Shown here one piece after another: positions 52,601 to 60,731 of a stretch of DNA of 64,000 nt. The stretch comes from an uncultured Prevotellaceae bacterium (GTDB taxonomy: Bacteria > Bacteroidota > Bacteroidia > Bacteroidales > Bacteroidaceae). The stretch lies in contig CADASP010000002.1 of NCBI GenBank assembly GCA_902790625.1, positions 186,001 to 250,000 of the forward strand, in the 5' to 3' direction. Numbering within the stretch: position 1 is the first letter of the stretch; each line of letters opens with the position of its first letter. The translations under genes were made by a program, and so were the position numbers. The notes under the pieces were generated by a model. It was not told the origin of the DNA. It searched no databases and was given only the letters and a program-made list of their open reading frames with translations.

Positions 52601-54190
52601 ATGAAAAAGAATATAATTAGCAAGTTTATCATGGCCGGGGTGGCAGTGCTGACGCTCGCTGCCTGCGGTGAGCCCGACAACGAGATCACCAGCATCAACT
52701 ACGGCCGTAACTTCTCGCCCACCGACATGAAAGCCAGCGTGCGCAATCGCACCAACGTGGAACTGTCGTGGACCGTGCTGCCGGGCATCACCACCTACAA
52801 CGTCGAGGTGTTCGCCAACGACAGCCTTACTTTCAGCGGAAGCCCCGTACAGTCGTTCACCGTAGGCCCCGACCAGGTGCCCGTCACCATCAAGGGACTG
52901 GAGGGCGAGACCGCCTACTCCTTCCGCGTTCAAGCACTCGACGGCAACGAGAGCCGCAATTCCAAGTGGAGCACGGCCTACGCCAAGACCGATTCTGAAC
53001 AAATCCTGAAGGCTGTGGCCGAGGAAGACATCAAGGGAACATCCGTCACCCTGCGCTGGCCTGCCGGCGAGGAAGCTGCCAAGATTACCCTCAACCCCGG
53101 CAACATCGAATACAACATCACCCCTGCCGACATCGCAGCCGGAGCAGCCACTATCACAGGCCTGACACCTGAGACCGACTACACCGCCGTGATGACACGT
53201 GCCAGCGGCAAGACGCGCGGCAAGATTAGCTTCAAGACTGGCATCGACCTCGCCGACACCGACATCCTGGTGAAGGCTGGTGAGGACATCGCCACCGCTG
53301 TGGCTAATGCCCCCGAGGGCTTCCGCCTCATCTTGGAGCCTGGTGAATATGGTGTGACGAAGGGCGGCGACGAGCCGGCCGACTTCGGTGGAGCACTGAA
53401 AATCACCAAGAAGATTGCCATCAAGGGACTGCGCCAGAACGAGCATCCCGTCATCAAGGGACGCGTGGAAGTACAGGCAGACCTCGACATCGACCAGGTT
53501 AGCTTCGACGGAACGGGCACCGATGGCGGACAGTGCTTCAACTTCAATGGCGAGACCAACCTCGACCACCTGAACATCACGAACAGTGAAATCAGCAACT
53601 ACACCAAGGGATTCTTCTACCTGAACGTGGCCATCGTCGTCAACACCATCAACATCGACAACTGCGTCATCAGCAACATCGAGTGCTCGGGCGGCGACTT
53701 CTTCGATAGCCGTAAGGGTGGCTACAACACCTTCAACCTGAAGAACAGCACCATCTACGAGTGTGCCAAGGAGCGCGACATCTTCCGCATGGACGACGCT
53801 TCCGAGGCTGTCAGCGCTACGCCCGTCATCACAGTCGACCAAAACACGTTCTACAACGTGGGTAGCGGCGGTGCCAACTATCGCGTGTTCTACATCCGCT
53901 TCGTAGGCAACAAGATCACCTACACCAACAACATCATGGTGGGCACCAACTACAAGCGCGGCTTTGCCAACCAGAGCAAGACCGACCAGGAGCCTACGCT
54001 CGAGAACAACGTCTACTTCAACACCGAGAACCTCATCGAAGCTGGTGCCACTGCCGACGCCTCCATCTCCTGGTTCGACGAAAAGGGAAAGAATCTCGAC
54101 CCGCAGTTCAAGGATGCCGCCAAGGGCGACTTCACTGTGCAGAACGACAACGTGAAGGACACCAAGGCCGGCGCTCCCCGCTGGATGTAA
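52601..54190 (+). CDS. SusE-position lipoprotein: fibronectin III-like plus DUF4957/DUF5123-like beta-helix
   Basis: 529 residues from ATG at 52,601. Lipobox TLAAC. Residues 30-125 look like a fibronectin type III module (NVELSWTVLPGITTYNVEVF, AYSFRVQALDGNE); a second (130-215) follows. The C-terminal half (225-529) is a right-handed beta-helix (ITKKIAIKGLRQNEHPVIKG, DNCVISNIECSGGDFF), as in DUF4957/DUF5123 proteins of pectin-type PULs. Pectate-lyase residues are not evident, so glycan binding is more likely than cleavage. Third gene of the SusCD operon. Confidence 0.85.
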   Translation: MKKNIISKFIMAGVAVLTLAACGEPDNEITSINYGRNFSPTDMKASVRNRTNVELSWTVLPGITTYNVEVFANDSLTFSGSPVQSFTVGPDQVPVTIKGLEGETAYSFRVQALDGNESRNSKWSTAYAKTDSEQILKAVAEEDIKGTSVTLRWPAGEEAAKITLNPGNIEYNITPADIAAGAATITGLTPETDYTAVMTRASGKTRGKISFKTGIDLADTDILVKAGEDIATAVANAPEGFRLILEPGEYGVTKGGDEPADFGGALKITKKIAIKGLRQNEHPVIKGRVEVQADLDIDQVSFDGTGTDGGQCFNFNGETNLDHLNITNSEISNYTKGFFYLNVAIVVNTINIDNCVISNIECSGGDFFDSRKGGYNTFNLKNSTIYECAKERDIFRMDDASEAVSATPVITVDQNTFYNVGSGGANYRVFYIRFVGNKITYTNNIMVGTNYKRGFANQSKTDQEPTLENNVYFNTENLIEAGATADASISWFDEKGKNLDPQFKDAAKGDFTVQNDNVKDTKAGAPRWM

Positions 54191-54263
54191 CAAGCTGAAC
54201 ACAATCTCTTCGGAAGACACGGGAAATCAAGCGTTCCCGTGTCTTCTGCTTTTGCCCCACAGT

Positions 54264-54463
54264 TTACTCGGATAGCAATTCTTTTATCACCAAGTCTTTG
54301 TTTGTTACGAATGCCAACATATCACGAAAGATATAACAATCATTGTACGAGGTACTATTCAATACACCATTTTCTGCAACGTATATCTCCGCATCTGGAT
54401 ATGCGAGAATTACGGGAGAGTGGGTTGAGATAATGATTTGTGACCCACGCTGGTATTGATATC
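54264..54463 (-). pseudogene. C-terminal remnant of an AAA/ABC-type ATPase
   Basis: On the minus strand an open frame without start reads RGSQIIISTHSPVILAYPDA and then EIYVAENG, ending ...DLVIKELLSE stop. This is the H-loop region (xxxSTHSPxLLAYPxAxIY) of OLD/RecF-like ATP-binding proteins. The N-terminal part is gone and simple repeats start directly upstream at about 54,465. So it is a degraded fragment, perhaps left by deletion at the repeats. Frame and length rule out a complete gene. Confidence 0.7.
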
Positions 54464-54476
54464 AGTGAGAAGTAAG

Positions 54477-54551
54477 AAGTGAGAGGTGAGAAGTTTGGTT
54501 ACAATTCAAGCAAAAATGCTGAAGGCAACCAAACTTCTCACCTCTCACTTC
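54477..54551. terminator. 24-bp-stem hairpin downstream of the GH127 gene
   Basis: AAGTGAGAGGTGAGAAGTTT continues into GGTT (54,477-54,500) and pairs perfectly with 54,528-54,551; the arms are part of longer GTGAGAAGT-type repeats. It lies just after the GH127 stop on the minus strand and may end that transcript or protect it. Confidence 0.65.
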
Positions 54552-54558
54552 TCACCTC

Positions 54559-56649
54559 TTACTCCTCACAATCGGGGGTGGTAGCGTTGATGTCGGCACG
54601 GGGAAAGGCTGACATGCGCAGACGGGCGGCTCCCATGGGAACCAGACGGATGGTCTCCACCTCGGTGGCGCGGGGCACGAAACGGGTGGGCAGCACATCG
54701 GTCATGCCCGTAGCGTCGAAGCCCCAGGCAGGAATCTTTCGGCCTTTGGCTGTAAACTCTAAGGGCACCGACTCCAAGGTGAAAGGATAGTTGTCGGCAG
54801 GCCATGGCTTACGGCTCACGGTGATGTCAAGGGGAAGGTTTTGGTCGTCCACGCTCAGGGCATAGTTCCATGGGGAATCAGCAAACAGCTCGTAGGCGGG
54901 CCATCGGCTCTTGTCGACGCTCTCCTGCCAGTGAGAGTCGTCCTGCACTATCTCGGGGTCGCTGCTGTCGCGCTGCTTCAGACGTTCCTCGATGCGCAGC
55001 GAGAGGGTCAGCGGACCATAGTTCACGCTGATGCTCCCTTTGTTTTGAGGCCATACGTCGGTGGTGATGGCCATGGGCAACGTGAGCACGACCTGGTCGC
55101 CGTCGGTCCATTCCCGTTGAACTTTATAATAGGCAGCCCTACCCTGCCTTAATGCCCCCGAAGGAACTACAGGCTGGCCATTGATGCTGAGGATGGAAGC
55201 CCCTGAAGCCCATGCAGGAATTCTCAGATAGAGCGGGAAGCTGACGGGCAGGTCTGTATGAATGGTCATTCGGATTTCCTCCTCAAAGGGATAGTGGGTG
55301 TCTACCGTCATGCGCACGGTCTGACCATCGGCCACCTGTGACGTGGTCTCGTTGGCGGCATAGAGCATAGCGCAAAGGCCTCCGTCGCTGGTGCCCATGA
55401 CCAGATGCTCGGTGAAGTAAGGCCAGCCCATGCCGTGGTTGTGCTGACAGCAGCGGCTGCTGAAGGGACTCATGGAGAGCATGCCGCGCAGACTGTTGTC
55501 GATGCTGGGCGCATGGTTCTTGCCATCGCTGATGGCCATGTTGGGCGAGGTGATGTAGCGCAGGGCACGCATATCACTGGTCATGGCTGCGGGCAGGGTG
55601 TTGAAAGCCACTTGTTCGCAGTGGTCGGCCCAGAAGGGGTCGCCCGTGATGCCCATCATCAGCTCGTCGCTGGCCATCTGCTCCACCACGGCACAGGTCT
55701 CGGTTCCCTGTCGTGGGTCGATATATCCCTGCCGCGCATTCTCGTCGGCCCCGTACATGCCACCCGGCACCTGTCCGTAGCGCTGGCGCATGGTGTGGTG
55801 GTTGTCGTAGGCAGCCTGCAGCATCCGCTCATCGCCATTCAGCACATAGTACGTCGCAGGTTCGCGAAATCCCTGCGCCACATTCACGCCGTGCCAGTTG
55901 GGCAGGTCGTCCTTCATGGTCCAGTCCACTCCGCCACGGTGCAACTTATCGATGAGTGGCAGGATAGCCTCATCGCCCGTATGGTTGTAGAGCCACACCA
56001 CGCTCCACTCGTTGTCGCCGCCTCTCTTCGACTGCCATAGCCCTTTCAGGAAATGGTCGTCGGCAATGGTCAGCTCCCATTTGAAATAGTTTGTCATGGC
56101 TGTCAGCACCCGCTCGTCGGCTGTCGCCTCATAGTAGGTTTGCAAAGCCCATAGCATAGGCATCTTCGCCCATAGGTCGGGTGTGTTGGGGTCGCCGTCG
56201 GTGCCGCTGGGCCCCAGCTCGCCGTTGGCTTTCAGGTGTGTCAGCACCGCCTCGAACCACACCTCGGCCTCCTGCTTCATCTCCTCATCGTCCAAGATAT
56301 AGGCCAGCGATGAGTAGCCGCGCAACCAGTAAGGCACCTCTTCCCAACCGTGGTCGCCCCTGTCGCTGAGCCACTGGTTGCTGCGCTTGTCGAGCCATGC
56401 GCTCACCGTGCCTAATTGTCCGTTCAGGCCCGAGCGCTGGCGGTGGAGTATCTCGCGCAGCCAACCTCGCGGCTGCACCCGTCCCACAGGCAGTTTCCTC
56501 AGATAGCCGCCATGCAGCGGAGCACGATAACCGCCCGATGCGGTCATGTCGGGGCTCTCCACAATGCTCACCATTGTTTCCTGAGCTTGCACGCCCATCG
56601 TGGCAAAGAGGCCAAGAGCCATCATCCCAAAGAGTTTGCTTACTTGCAT
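54559..56649 (-). CDS. GH127-type (DUF1680) glycoside hydrolase, secreted
   Basis: 696 residues. Signal peptide 1-22 (ATMGVQA-QE). The DUF1680 alpha/alpha barrel begins GRVQPRGWLREILHRQRSGL. Putative zinc and catalytic residues of GH127 are present: Glu317 and Cys319 in TETCAVVE, Cys400-Cys401 in SSRCCQHN. Known GH127 enzymes release beta-L-arabinofuranose; relatives have other specificities, so the substrate is not certain. Convergent to the SusCD operon and likely part of the same PUL. It starts 6 bp after the stop of the small secreted-protein gene, so the two form an operon. Confidence 0.88.
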   Translation of the reverse strand: MQVSKLFGMMALGLFATMGVQAQETMVSIVESPDMTASGGYRAPLHGGYLRKLPVGRVQPRGWLREILHRQRSGLNGQLGTVSAWLDKRSNQWLSDRGDHGWEEVPYWLRGYSSLAYILDDEEMKQEAEVWFEAVLTHLKANGELGPSGTDGDPNTPDLWAKMPMLWALQTYYEATADERVLTAMTNYFKWELTIADDHFLKGLWQSKRGGDNEWSVVWLYNHTGDEAILPLIDKLHRGGVDWTMKDDLPNWHGVNVAQGFREPATYYVLNGDERMLQAAYDNHHTMRQRYGQVPGGMYGADENARQGYIDPRQGTETCAVVEQMASDELMMGITGDPFWADHCEQVAFNTLPAAMTSDMRALRYITSPNMAISDGKNHAPSIDNSLRGMLSMSPFSSRCCQHNHGMGWPYFTEHLVMGTSDGGLCAMLYAANETTSQVADGQTVRMTVDTHYPFEEEIRMTIHTDLPVSFPLYLRIPAWASGASILSINGQPVVPSGALRQGRAAYYKVQREWTDGDQVVLTLPMAITTDVWPQNKGSISVNYGPLTLSLRIEERLKQRDSSDPEIVQDDSHWQESVDKSRWPAYELFADSPWNYALSVDDQNLPLDITVSRKPWPADNYPFTLESVPLEFTAKGRKIPAWGFDATGMTDVLPTRFVPRATEVETIRLVPMGAARLRMSAFPRADINATTPDCEE

Positions 56650-56655
56650 CGTCTG

Positions 56656-57348
56656 TTACTTTTTGGTGAATTTCTTGTTTCTTACGATATAGACGCCAGA
56701 AGTATCCCTCTGCCGTATGCCTTTTAAGTCGTAGGCCGCCTCATCGCTGCCGTCGTCGGTAGCCCTGACGGAACGAATAGCGTCGGCATTTTCGGGGCGA
56801 GTCAGCGTCAGTCCCATGTCAATGTGTCCGCCACCAGCCCCCTGCATCAGCGAGACGGCCAGCACATTGTCGCCCTCGCGCAGCAGTGCCTTATGGCGCG
56901 GGGTGAAGGTGCGCGTGGCATAGTCGTTGTCGTTCCAGCCATTGTAGACCCACAGCAGCACGCCATTCAGGTAGAGGCGTGGATTCTCATCATAACTGCA
57001 CGTCAGCGTCAAGGCGCTTTTGTCCAACATGGCCACATCGTCGGCTGATAGTGTGAAGTGCCGCCTGACGAGCAGCGGCTGCACCTCGCTGCCCCATGGC
57101 GTGATGCGGAAAGCGTCGGGCGAATTGCTCAGCGGCCCATAGCCCAAGACCCAGTCGCCCTCGTCAACACAGCGCCCCGCCCAGGACTTTGGTTCCAACC
57201 GTCCCAGCTCCTCATTACTGTTCAACAAATAATAAGCACACGGCCACGGCCCATCCTCCTTGGTGGATAGCAGTTGCAAGGTGGTGTTCTGGGCCTCGGC
57301 GGCAGTCACGGCCAGCAACAAAAGTGCACAAATGATTATCCTTTTCAT
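56656..57348 (-). CDS. Small secreted protein with galactose-binding-like fold and YDLxG tail
   Basis: 230 residues from ATG at 57,348. Signal peptide 1-20. Residues 90-200 look like a jelly-roll glycan-binding domain (LTLTCSYDENPRLYLNGVLL, LREGDNVLAVSLMQGAGGG), as found at the end of large hydrolases. The tail AYDLKGIRQRDTSGVYIVRN resembles the C-terminal sorting-type tail of Prevotella secreted proteins. It is directly upstream of the GH127 gene. Perhaps a detached binding module that aids the enzyme. Confidence 0.72.
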   Translation of the reverse strand: MKRIIICALLLLAVTAAEAQNTTLQLLSTKEDGPWPCAYYLLNSNEELGRLEPKSWAGRCVDEGDWVLGYGPLSNSPDAFRITPWGSEVQPLLVRRHFTLSADDVAMLDKSALTLTCSYDENPRLYLNGVLLWVYNGWNDNDYATRTFTPRHKALLREGDNVLAVSLMQGAGGGHIDMGLTLTRPENADAIRSVRATDDGSDEAAYDLKGIRQRDTSGVYIVRNKKFTKK

Positions 57349-57517
57349 TTTTTTCTGCAAAGTTATGGAATAAAATTGGCCACGCACAAAATAAACTGTT
57401 CAGATAATGAAACTGTTCATTCAAAACGAGGAATAACAACATTTTTGGCATAGCCGCTGACAGTGTGCGCCGTTTTTGCCCTGTTTTTTCGCCCTCACTT
57501 GAAAAAAAAGGGAATAA

Positions 57518-57550
57518 TTGTGCGTAATTCAGAATTAATGCTTAACTTTG
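57518..57550 (+). promoter_or_regulatory. Promoter of the outer-membrane barrel gene
   Basis: TTG (57,518-57,520), 22-bp spacer, TAACTTTG (57,543-57,550). It places the start of transcription inside the longer ORF, supporting the ATG at 57,596. Confidence 0.55.
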
Positions 57551-57595
57551 CCCTGAAAAAAAGAAATGATAACATTTATTAAAAACAAAAACGCT

Positions 57596-58288
57596 ATGAA
57601 AAAGGTTTTTGCTCTGGCAGCAGCCGCCATGATGACTGCACTCTGCGTGAACGCGCAGACTCGTTTTGATTCAGGCACCTTCACCCTGCAACCCCGCTTG
57701 GGTGGAACGGGTTCGATGTTCATCAACGCCCCCGACAGGACTATCAACGGCGAGAAAGTAGATGCTACTGCCGCTGGAGGCACTTTCACCGGACTCGACC
57801 TGGAGTATTACCTCAGCGAGCGCATCGGCATCGCTGCCGGCGTCAACTACGCTGGCAGTGGCACAGGATGGGAGAACTTCGACTACAAAGGTGCCAGTGG
57901 CGCGAAGATGGAAGTGAAGGAGATTGCTTGGAAGACCGAGTACATCAACATTCCGCTGACCCTCAACTGGTATGTGCTGAAAGGCTTTGCCCTCAAAACG
58001 GGCGTGCAGTTTGGCTTCCTCGTTTACGCCAAGGACTTCTCACTGACAGAGTACAGCACGGGCGACACGGACTTCACGCTGACGGAAGAGACCGACATCA
58101 AGGACGACCTCAACAAATTCGACATCTCGATACCCATTGGTCTGAGCTACGAGTTCAAGTTCCCCATTGTCATCGACTTCCGCTTCAACATTGGCCTAAA
58201 CAAGGTGAACAAGAAAGCTACCTTCGACGGCAAGGACTACAAGAACATGCAGGCTGCCCTCACCTTCGGCTATAAGTTCAAGCTCTAA
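57596..58288 (+). CDS. Outer-membrane beta-barrel protein (OmpX/PorT-like)
   Basis: 230 residues from ATG at 57,596. Signal peptide MKKVFALAAAAMMTALCVNA. Alternating strands (GLDLEYYLSERIGIAAGVNY, YINIPLTLNWYVLKGFALKT, LPVVIDFRFN-like) end in MQAALTFGYKFKL, a typical barrel-closing strand with terminal aromatic and hydrophobic residues. The general family is the outer-membrane beta-barrel domain group of Bacteroidetes. Specific function unknown. Confidence 0.85.
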   Translation: MKKVFALAAAAMMTALCVNAQTRFDSGTFTLQPRLGGTGSMFINAPDRTINGEKVDATAAGGTFTGLDLEYYLSERIGIAAGVNYAGSGTGWENFDYKGASGAKMEVKEIAWKTEYINIPLTLNWYVLKGFALKTGVQFGFLVYAKDFSLTEYSTGDTDFTLTEETDIKDDLNKFDISIPIGLSYEFKFPIVIDFRFNIGLNKVNKKATFDGKDYKNMQAALTFGYKFKL

Positions 58289-58559
58289 ACTGTATTAGAT
58301 TATAACAACGAATTTCACTTCGCAAGGGATGGTCGCGTGAAACAACGAATTAAACGATTTTCACGAATTACACTAATTAAACAGATTTCACTGACCATCA
58401 CTATTTCACTGATTGTTCTTGATGTCGAGGATAATCATATCGTTCAACATGGGAGCGCGTGCGTCCTTGCCCAACATTGATGCGGGCAGGGATGCACGCG
58501 CTCCCCAATAAACAGCATGAATAATACCATCCTATGATGGGATGTCATCAAAAAGAAAC
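58289..58559. other. Intergenic region with AACGAATT repeats and a long hairpin
   Basis: AACGAATT-type repeats (about 58,304-58,375) resemble those at 44,503-44,575. A 22-bp stem follows: GGGAGCGCGTGCGTCCTTGC (58,451-58,472) pairs with 58,484-58,505 at 20 of 22 positions. No gene. Confidence 0.7.
58451..58505. repeat. Imperfect 22-bp-stem hairpin
   Basis: The arms are 58,451-58,472 and 58,484-58,505 with an 11-nt loop. No T run follows, so it is probably not a simple terminator. It lies 55 bp before the phosphatase start and could shape its leader. Confidence 0.65.
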
Positions 58560-59972
58560 ATGAGACAGCAATTGATTGGAATGCTTGCCGCCATCCTGAC
58601 ACTCAGCGGCACCAGCGCACAAGCGCAGAGACAACGCAGCGACGAATTCCACGCCAAGTATGAACTGAAAGAGGTGGTGGTGATGAGCCGCCACAACATC
58701 CGCTCACCCCTGACGTCGGGCGGCGCAGCCTATCAGCGTGTCACGCCGCATAGCTGGTTCCAGTGGTCGTCGCCCAGCAGCCAGCTGTCGTCGCGTGGCG
58801 GCGTGCTCGAGACAGAGATGGGACAGTTCTTCCGCAAGTGGGTGGTCAGCGAGGGGCTGCTGCCCGATAACTACCGCCCCGAGGGCGACGAGGTGCTGTT
58901 CTATGCCAACTCGCGCCAGCGCACCTTTGCCACGGCCAAGTATTTCTCGGCTGGATTCCTGCCCTTCGCCAACGTGGAGATTACCCACAAGTACGAGGAG
59001 GACAAGATGGACCCCGTCTTCACGCCTCAGTTTACGAAGATGAACGACACCTATCGCCAGCAGGTGTTGGCCGAGATTCAGGCCATGAACGGTGGCCCAC
59101 AGGCATGGATGGCCGCTCAGCAGCCCACCCTCGACCTGATGGAGGAGGTGCTCGACATGGCCCATTCGCCCGCCGCCCTGCAGGGCGACACCACCCACTT
59201 CTGGTATGACGACGTGCAGTTCAAGATTGAGAAGGGCAGCGAGCCCAAGATGAGTGGCGGCTATACCCTGGCCAACAGTGTGGCCGACGCCCTGGTGCTG
59301 CAGTGCTACGAATCGGAGAGCATGACGGCCTTCGGCCATGAACTGACCAGGGAGCAGTGGCGGGCCATCTGCCAAGTGAAGGTGGTTTACGATGCCCTGC
59401 TCTTCACCGCCCATGTAGCCGCCGTCAACCTGGCCCATCCGCTGGTGAGCCGCATCCGCGAGGAGCTGCAGCGCAACGACCGCAAGTTCATGTTCCTTTG
59501 TGGCCACGACTCCAACCTGTGCAGCATCGCGGCAGCACTCGGCATCGAGTTCCCCGAAGCCGAGGGCGCACTGGAGCTGCACACACCCATCGGCTCCAAG
59601 CTGGTGTTCGAGAAGTGGAGCGACGGCTCTGAGGATTATGTGGCCATCAACTTGGTCTATCAGGCCATCGACCAGCTGCAGGGTCGCACCCTGCTCTCGC
59701 TCGACGAGCCGCCGATGGTGATGCCTATCACGGTGAAAGGACTCACCGCCAACAGCGACGGTCTTTACAGCTGGGCCGACCTCGACGCCCGCTTTGCTGA
59801 GGCGATGGCCGAGTACGAGGCTATTGACGACGTGACGACCGATGCTGAGGCCGCCCCACTGTCAGAACCTACCCAGCCCGCCGCCATCTATAACCTGCAA
59901 GGCCAGCGACTCGACGTCCCCCAACATGGTGTCAACATCATCGGTGGAAAGAGTGTAAGAGTGGAGAGGTGA
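58560..59972 (+). CDS. agp: Histidine acid phosphatase, glucose-1-phosphatase (Agp)-like
   Basis: 470 residues from ATG at 58,560 (58,542 possible). Signal peptide 1-22 (SAQA-QR). Catalytic motif RHNIRSP (44-50), the Agp variant with Asn in place of Gly, and the second motif GHDSN with His316 and Asp317. Other Agp-like blocks: TPHSWFQWSSPSSQLSSRGG and NSRQRTFATAKYFSAGFLP. Hydrolyses sugar phosphates or phytate in the periplasm or outside. The C-terminal IYNLQGQRLDVPQHGVNIIG is a Prevotella-type tail. Not linked to other phosphate genes. Confidence 0.9.
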   Translation: MRQQLIGMLAAILTLSGTSAQAQRQRSDEFHAKYELKEVVVMSRHNIRSPLTSGGAAYQRVTPHSWFQWSSPSSQLSSRGGVLETEMGQFFRKWVVSEGLLPDNYRPEGDEVLFYANSRQRTFATAKYFSAGFLPFANVEITHKYEEDKMDPVFTPQFTKMNDTYRQQVLAEIQAMNGGPQAWMAAQQPTLDLMEEVLDMAHSPAALQGDTTHFWYDDVQFKIEKGSEPKMSGGYTLANSVADALVLQCYESESMTAFGHELTREQWRAICQVKVVYDALLFTAHVAAVNLAHPLVSRIREELQRNDRKFMFLCGHDSNLCSIAAALGIEFPEAEGALELHTPIGSKLVFEKWSDGSEDYVAINLVYQAIDQLQGRTLLSLDEPPMVMPITVKGLTANSDGLYSWADLDARFAEAMAEYEAIDDVTTDAEAAPLSEPTQPAAIYNLQGQRLDVPQHGVNIIGGKSVRVER

Positions 59973-60215
59973 GGGGTGAGAGGTGAGAGGTGAGGGGTGA
60001 GAGGTGAGAGGATACCTCTTCCGCTTCATTTTTCATCATTCTCATCTGGGCGTGCAAACTATTCTCTCACCCTCACCTCTCGCCACTCACCACTCACCAC
60101 TCACCTCTCACCACTCACCACTCACCACTCACTTCTCACCACTCACCACTCACTTCTCACCACTCACCACTCACTTCTCACCACTCACCACTCACCACTA
60201 TAAAAGAAAAGACGT
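59973..60215. repeat. CACTCACCA/TCACTTCTCA simple repeats before luxS
   Basis: GGTGAGAGGTGAG-type repeats (59,968-60,011) are followed by many CACTCACCACTCACTTCTCA units (60,070-60,200), complementary to the first block, so a long hairpin can form. A 21-bp higher-order period (CACTCACCACTCACTTCTCAC) is repeated about four times. It fills the gap between the phosphatase and luxS. Confidence 0.88.
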
Positions 60216-60710
60216 ATGGAAGTAATTCAGAGTTTCACCATCGACCACACCCACCTGAAGCCGGGTATCTATGTGTCGCGCCAAGACAAGGGGTTCACCA
60301 CCTTCGACCTGCGCATCACTGAACCTAACGCCGAGCCAGCCGTGGCCCCGTCGGCCATGCACAGTCTGGAGCATCTGATGGCCACCTGGTTTCGCAACAG
60401 CGAGGCGAAGGAGGATGTGGTGTATGTGGGTCCCATGGGGTGCCTCACGGGAATGTATATCATCATGACGGGCGACTACAGCGTCGACGACATGCGCCGC
60501 CTCACCATCGAGTGCCTCCAGTGGATTCTCACCCAGACGGAGGTGCCAGCCGCCAGTCCCGAGTCGTGTGGCAACTACCTGCTCCACGACCTGCCGATGT
60601 GTCATTGGGAGAGTGCCCGCTACCTCGACCGCCTGAAGAATGATTTCCACTGCGAGTACACCAAGCTACGCATCACCCTCGCCGACGGCAAGACATTTGC
60701 CGACGCATAG
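60216..60710 (+). CDS. luxS: S-ribosylhomocysteine lyase LuxS
   Basis: 164 residues. Metal ligands His49 and His53 (HSLEH) and Cys118 (ESCGNYLLHD); catalytic Cys76 in MGCLTGMY. HTHLKPGIYVSRQD and TFDLRITEPN match the N-terminal family signature. It cleaves S-ribosylhomocysteine to homocysteine and the AI-2 precursor. Here the usual GCRTG reads GCLTG, a change next to the catalytic Cys. Not beside a nucleosidase (pfs) gene. A simple-repeat leader precedes it. Confidence 0.94.
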   Translation: MEVIQSFTIDHTHLKPGIYVSRQDKGFTTFDLRITEPNAEPAVAPSAMHSLEHLMATWFRNSEAKEDVVYVGPMGCLTGMYIIMTGDYSVDDMRRLTIECLQWILTQTEVPAASPESCGNYLLHDLPMCHWESARYLDRLKNDFHCEYTKLRITLADGKTFADA

Positions 60711-60731
60711 CCACGAGCCACTGCCCAGCGC

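Noticed and set aside
52484..54220. A 578-residue minus-strand frame opposite the SusE-position gene
   Set aside because: The plus-strand gene has a lipobox and recognisable domains and follows SusD; the minus frame has neither.
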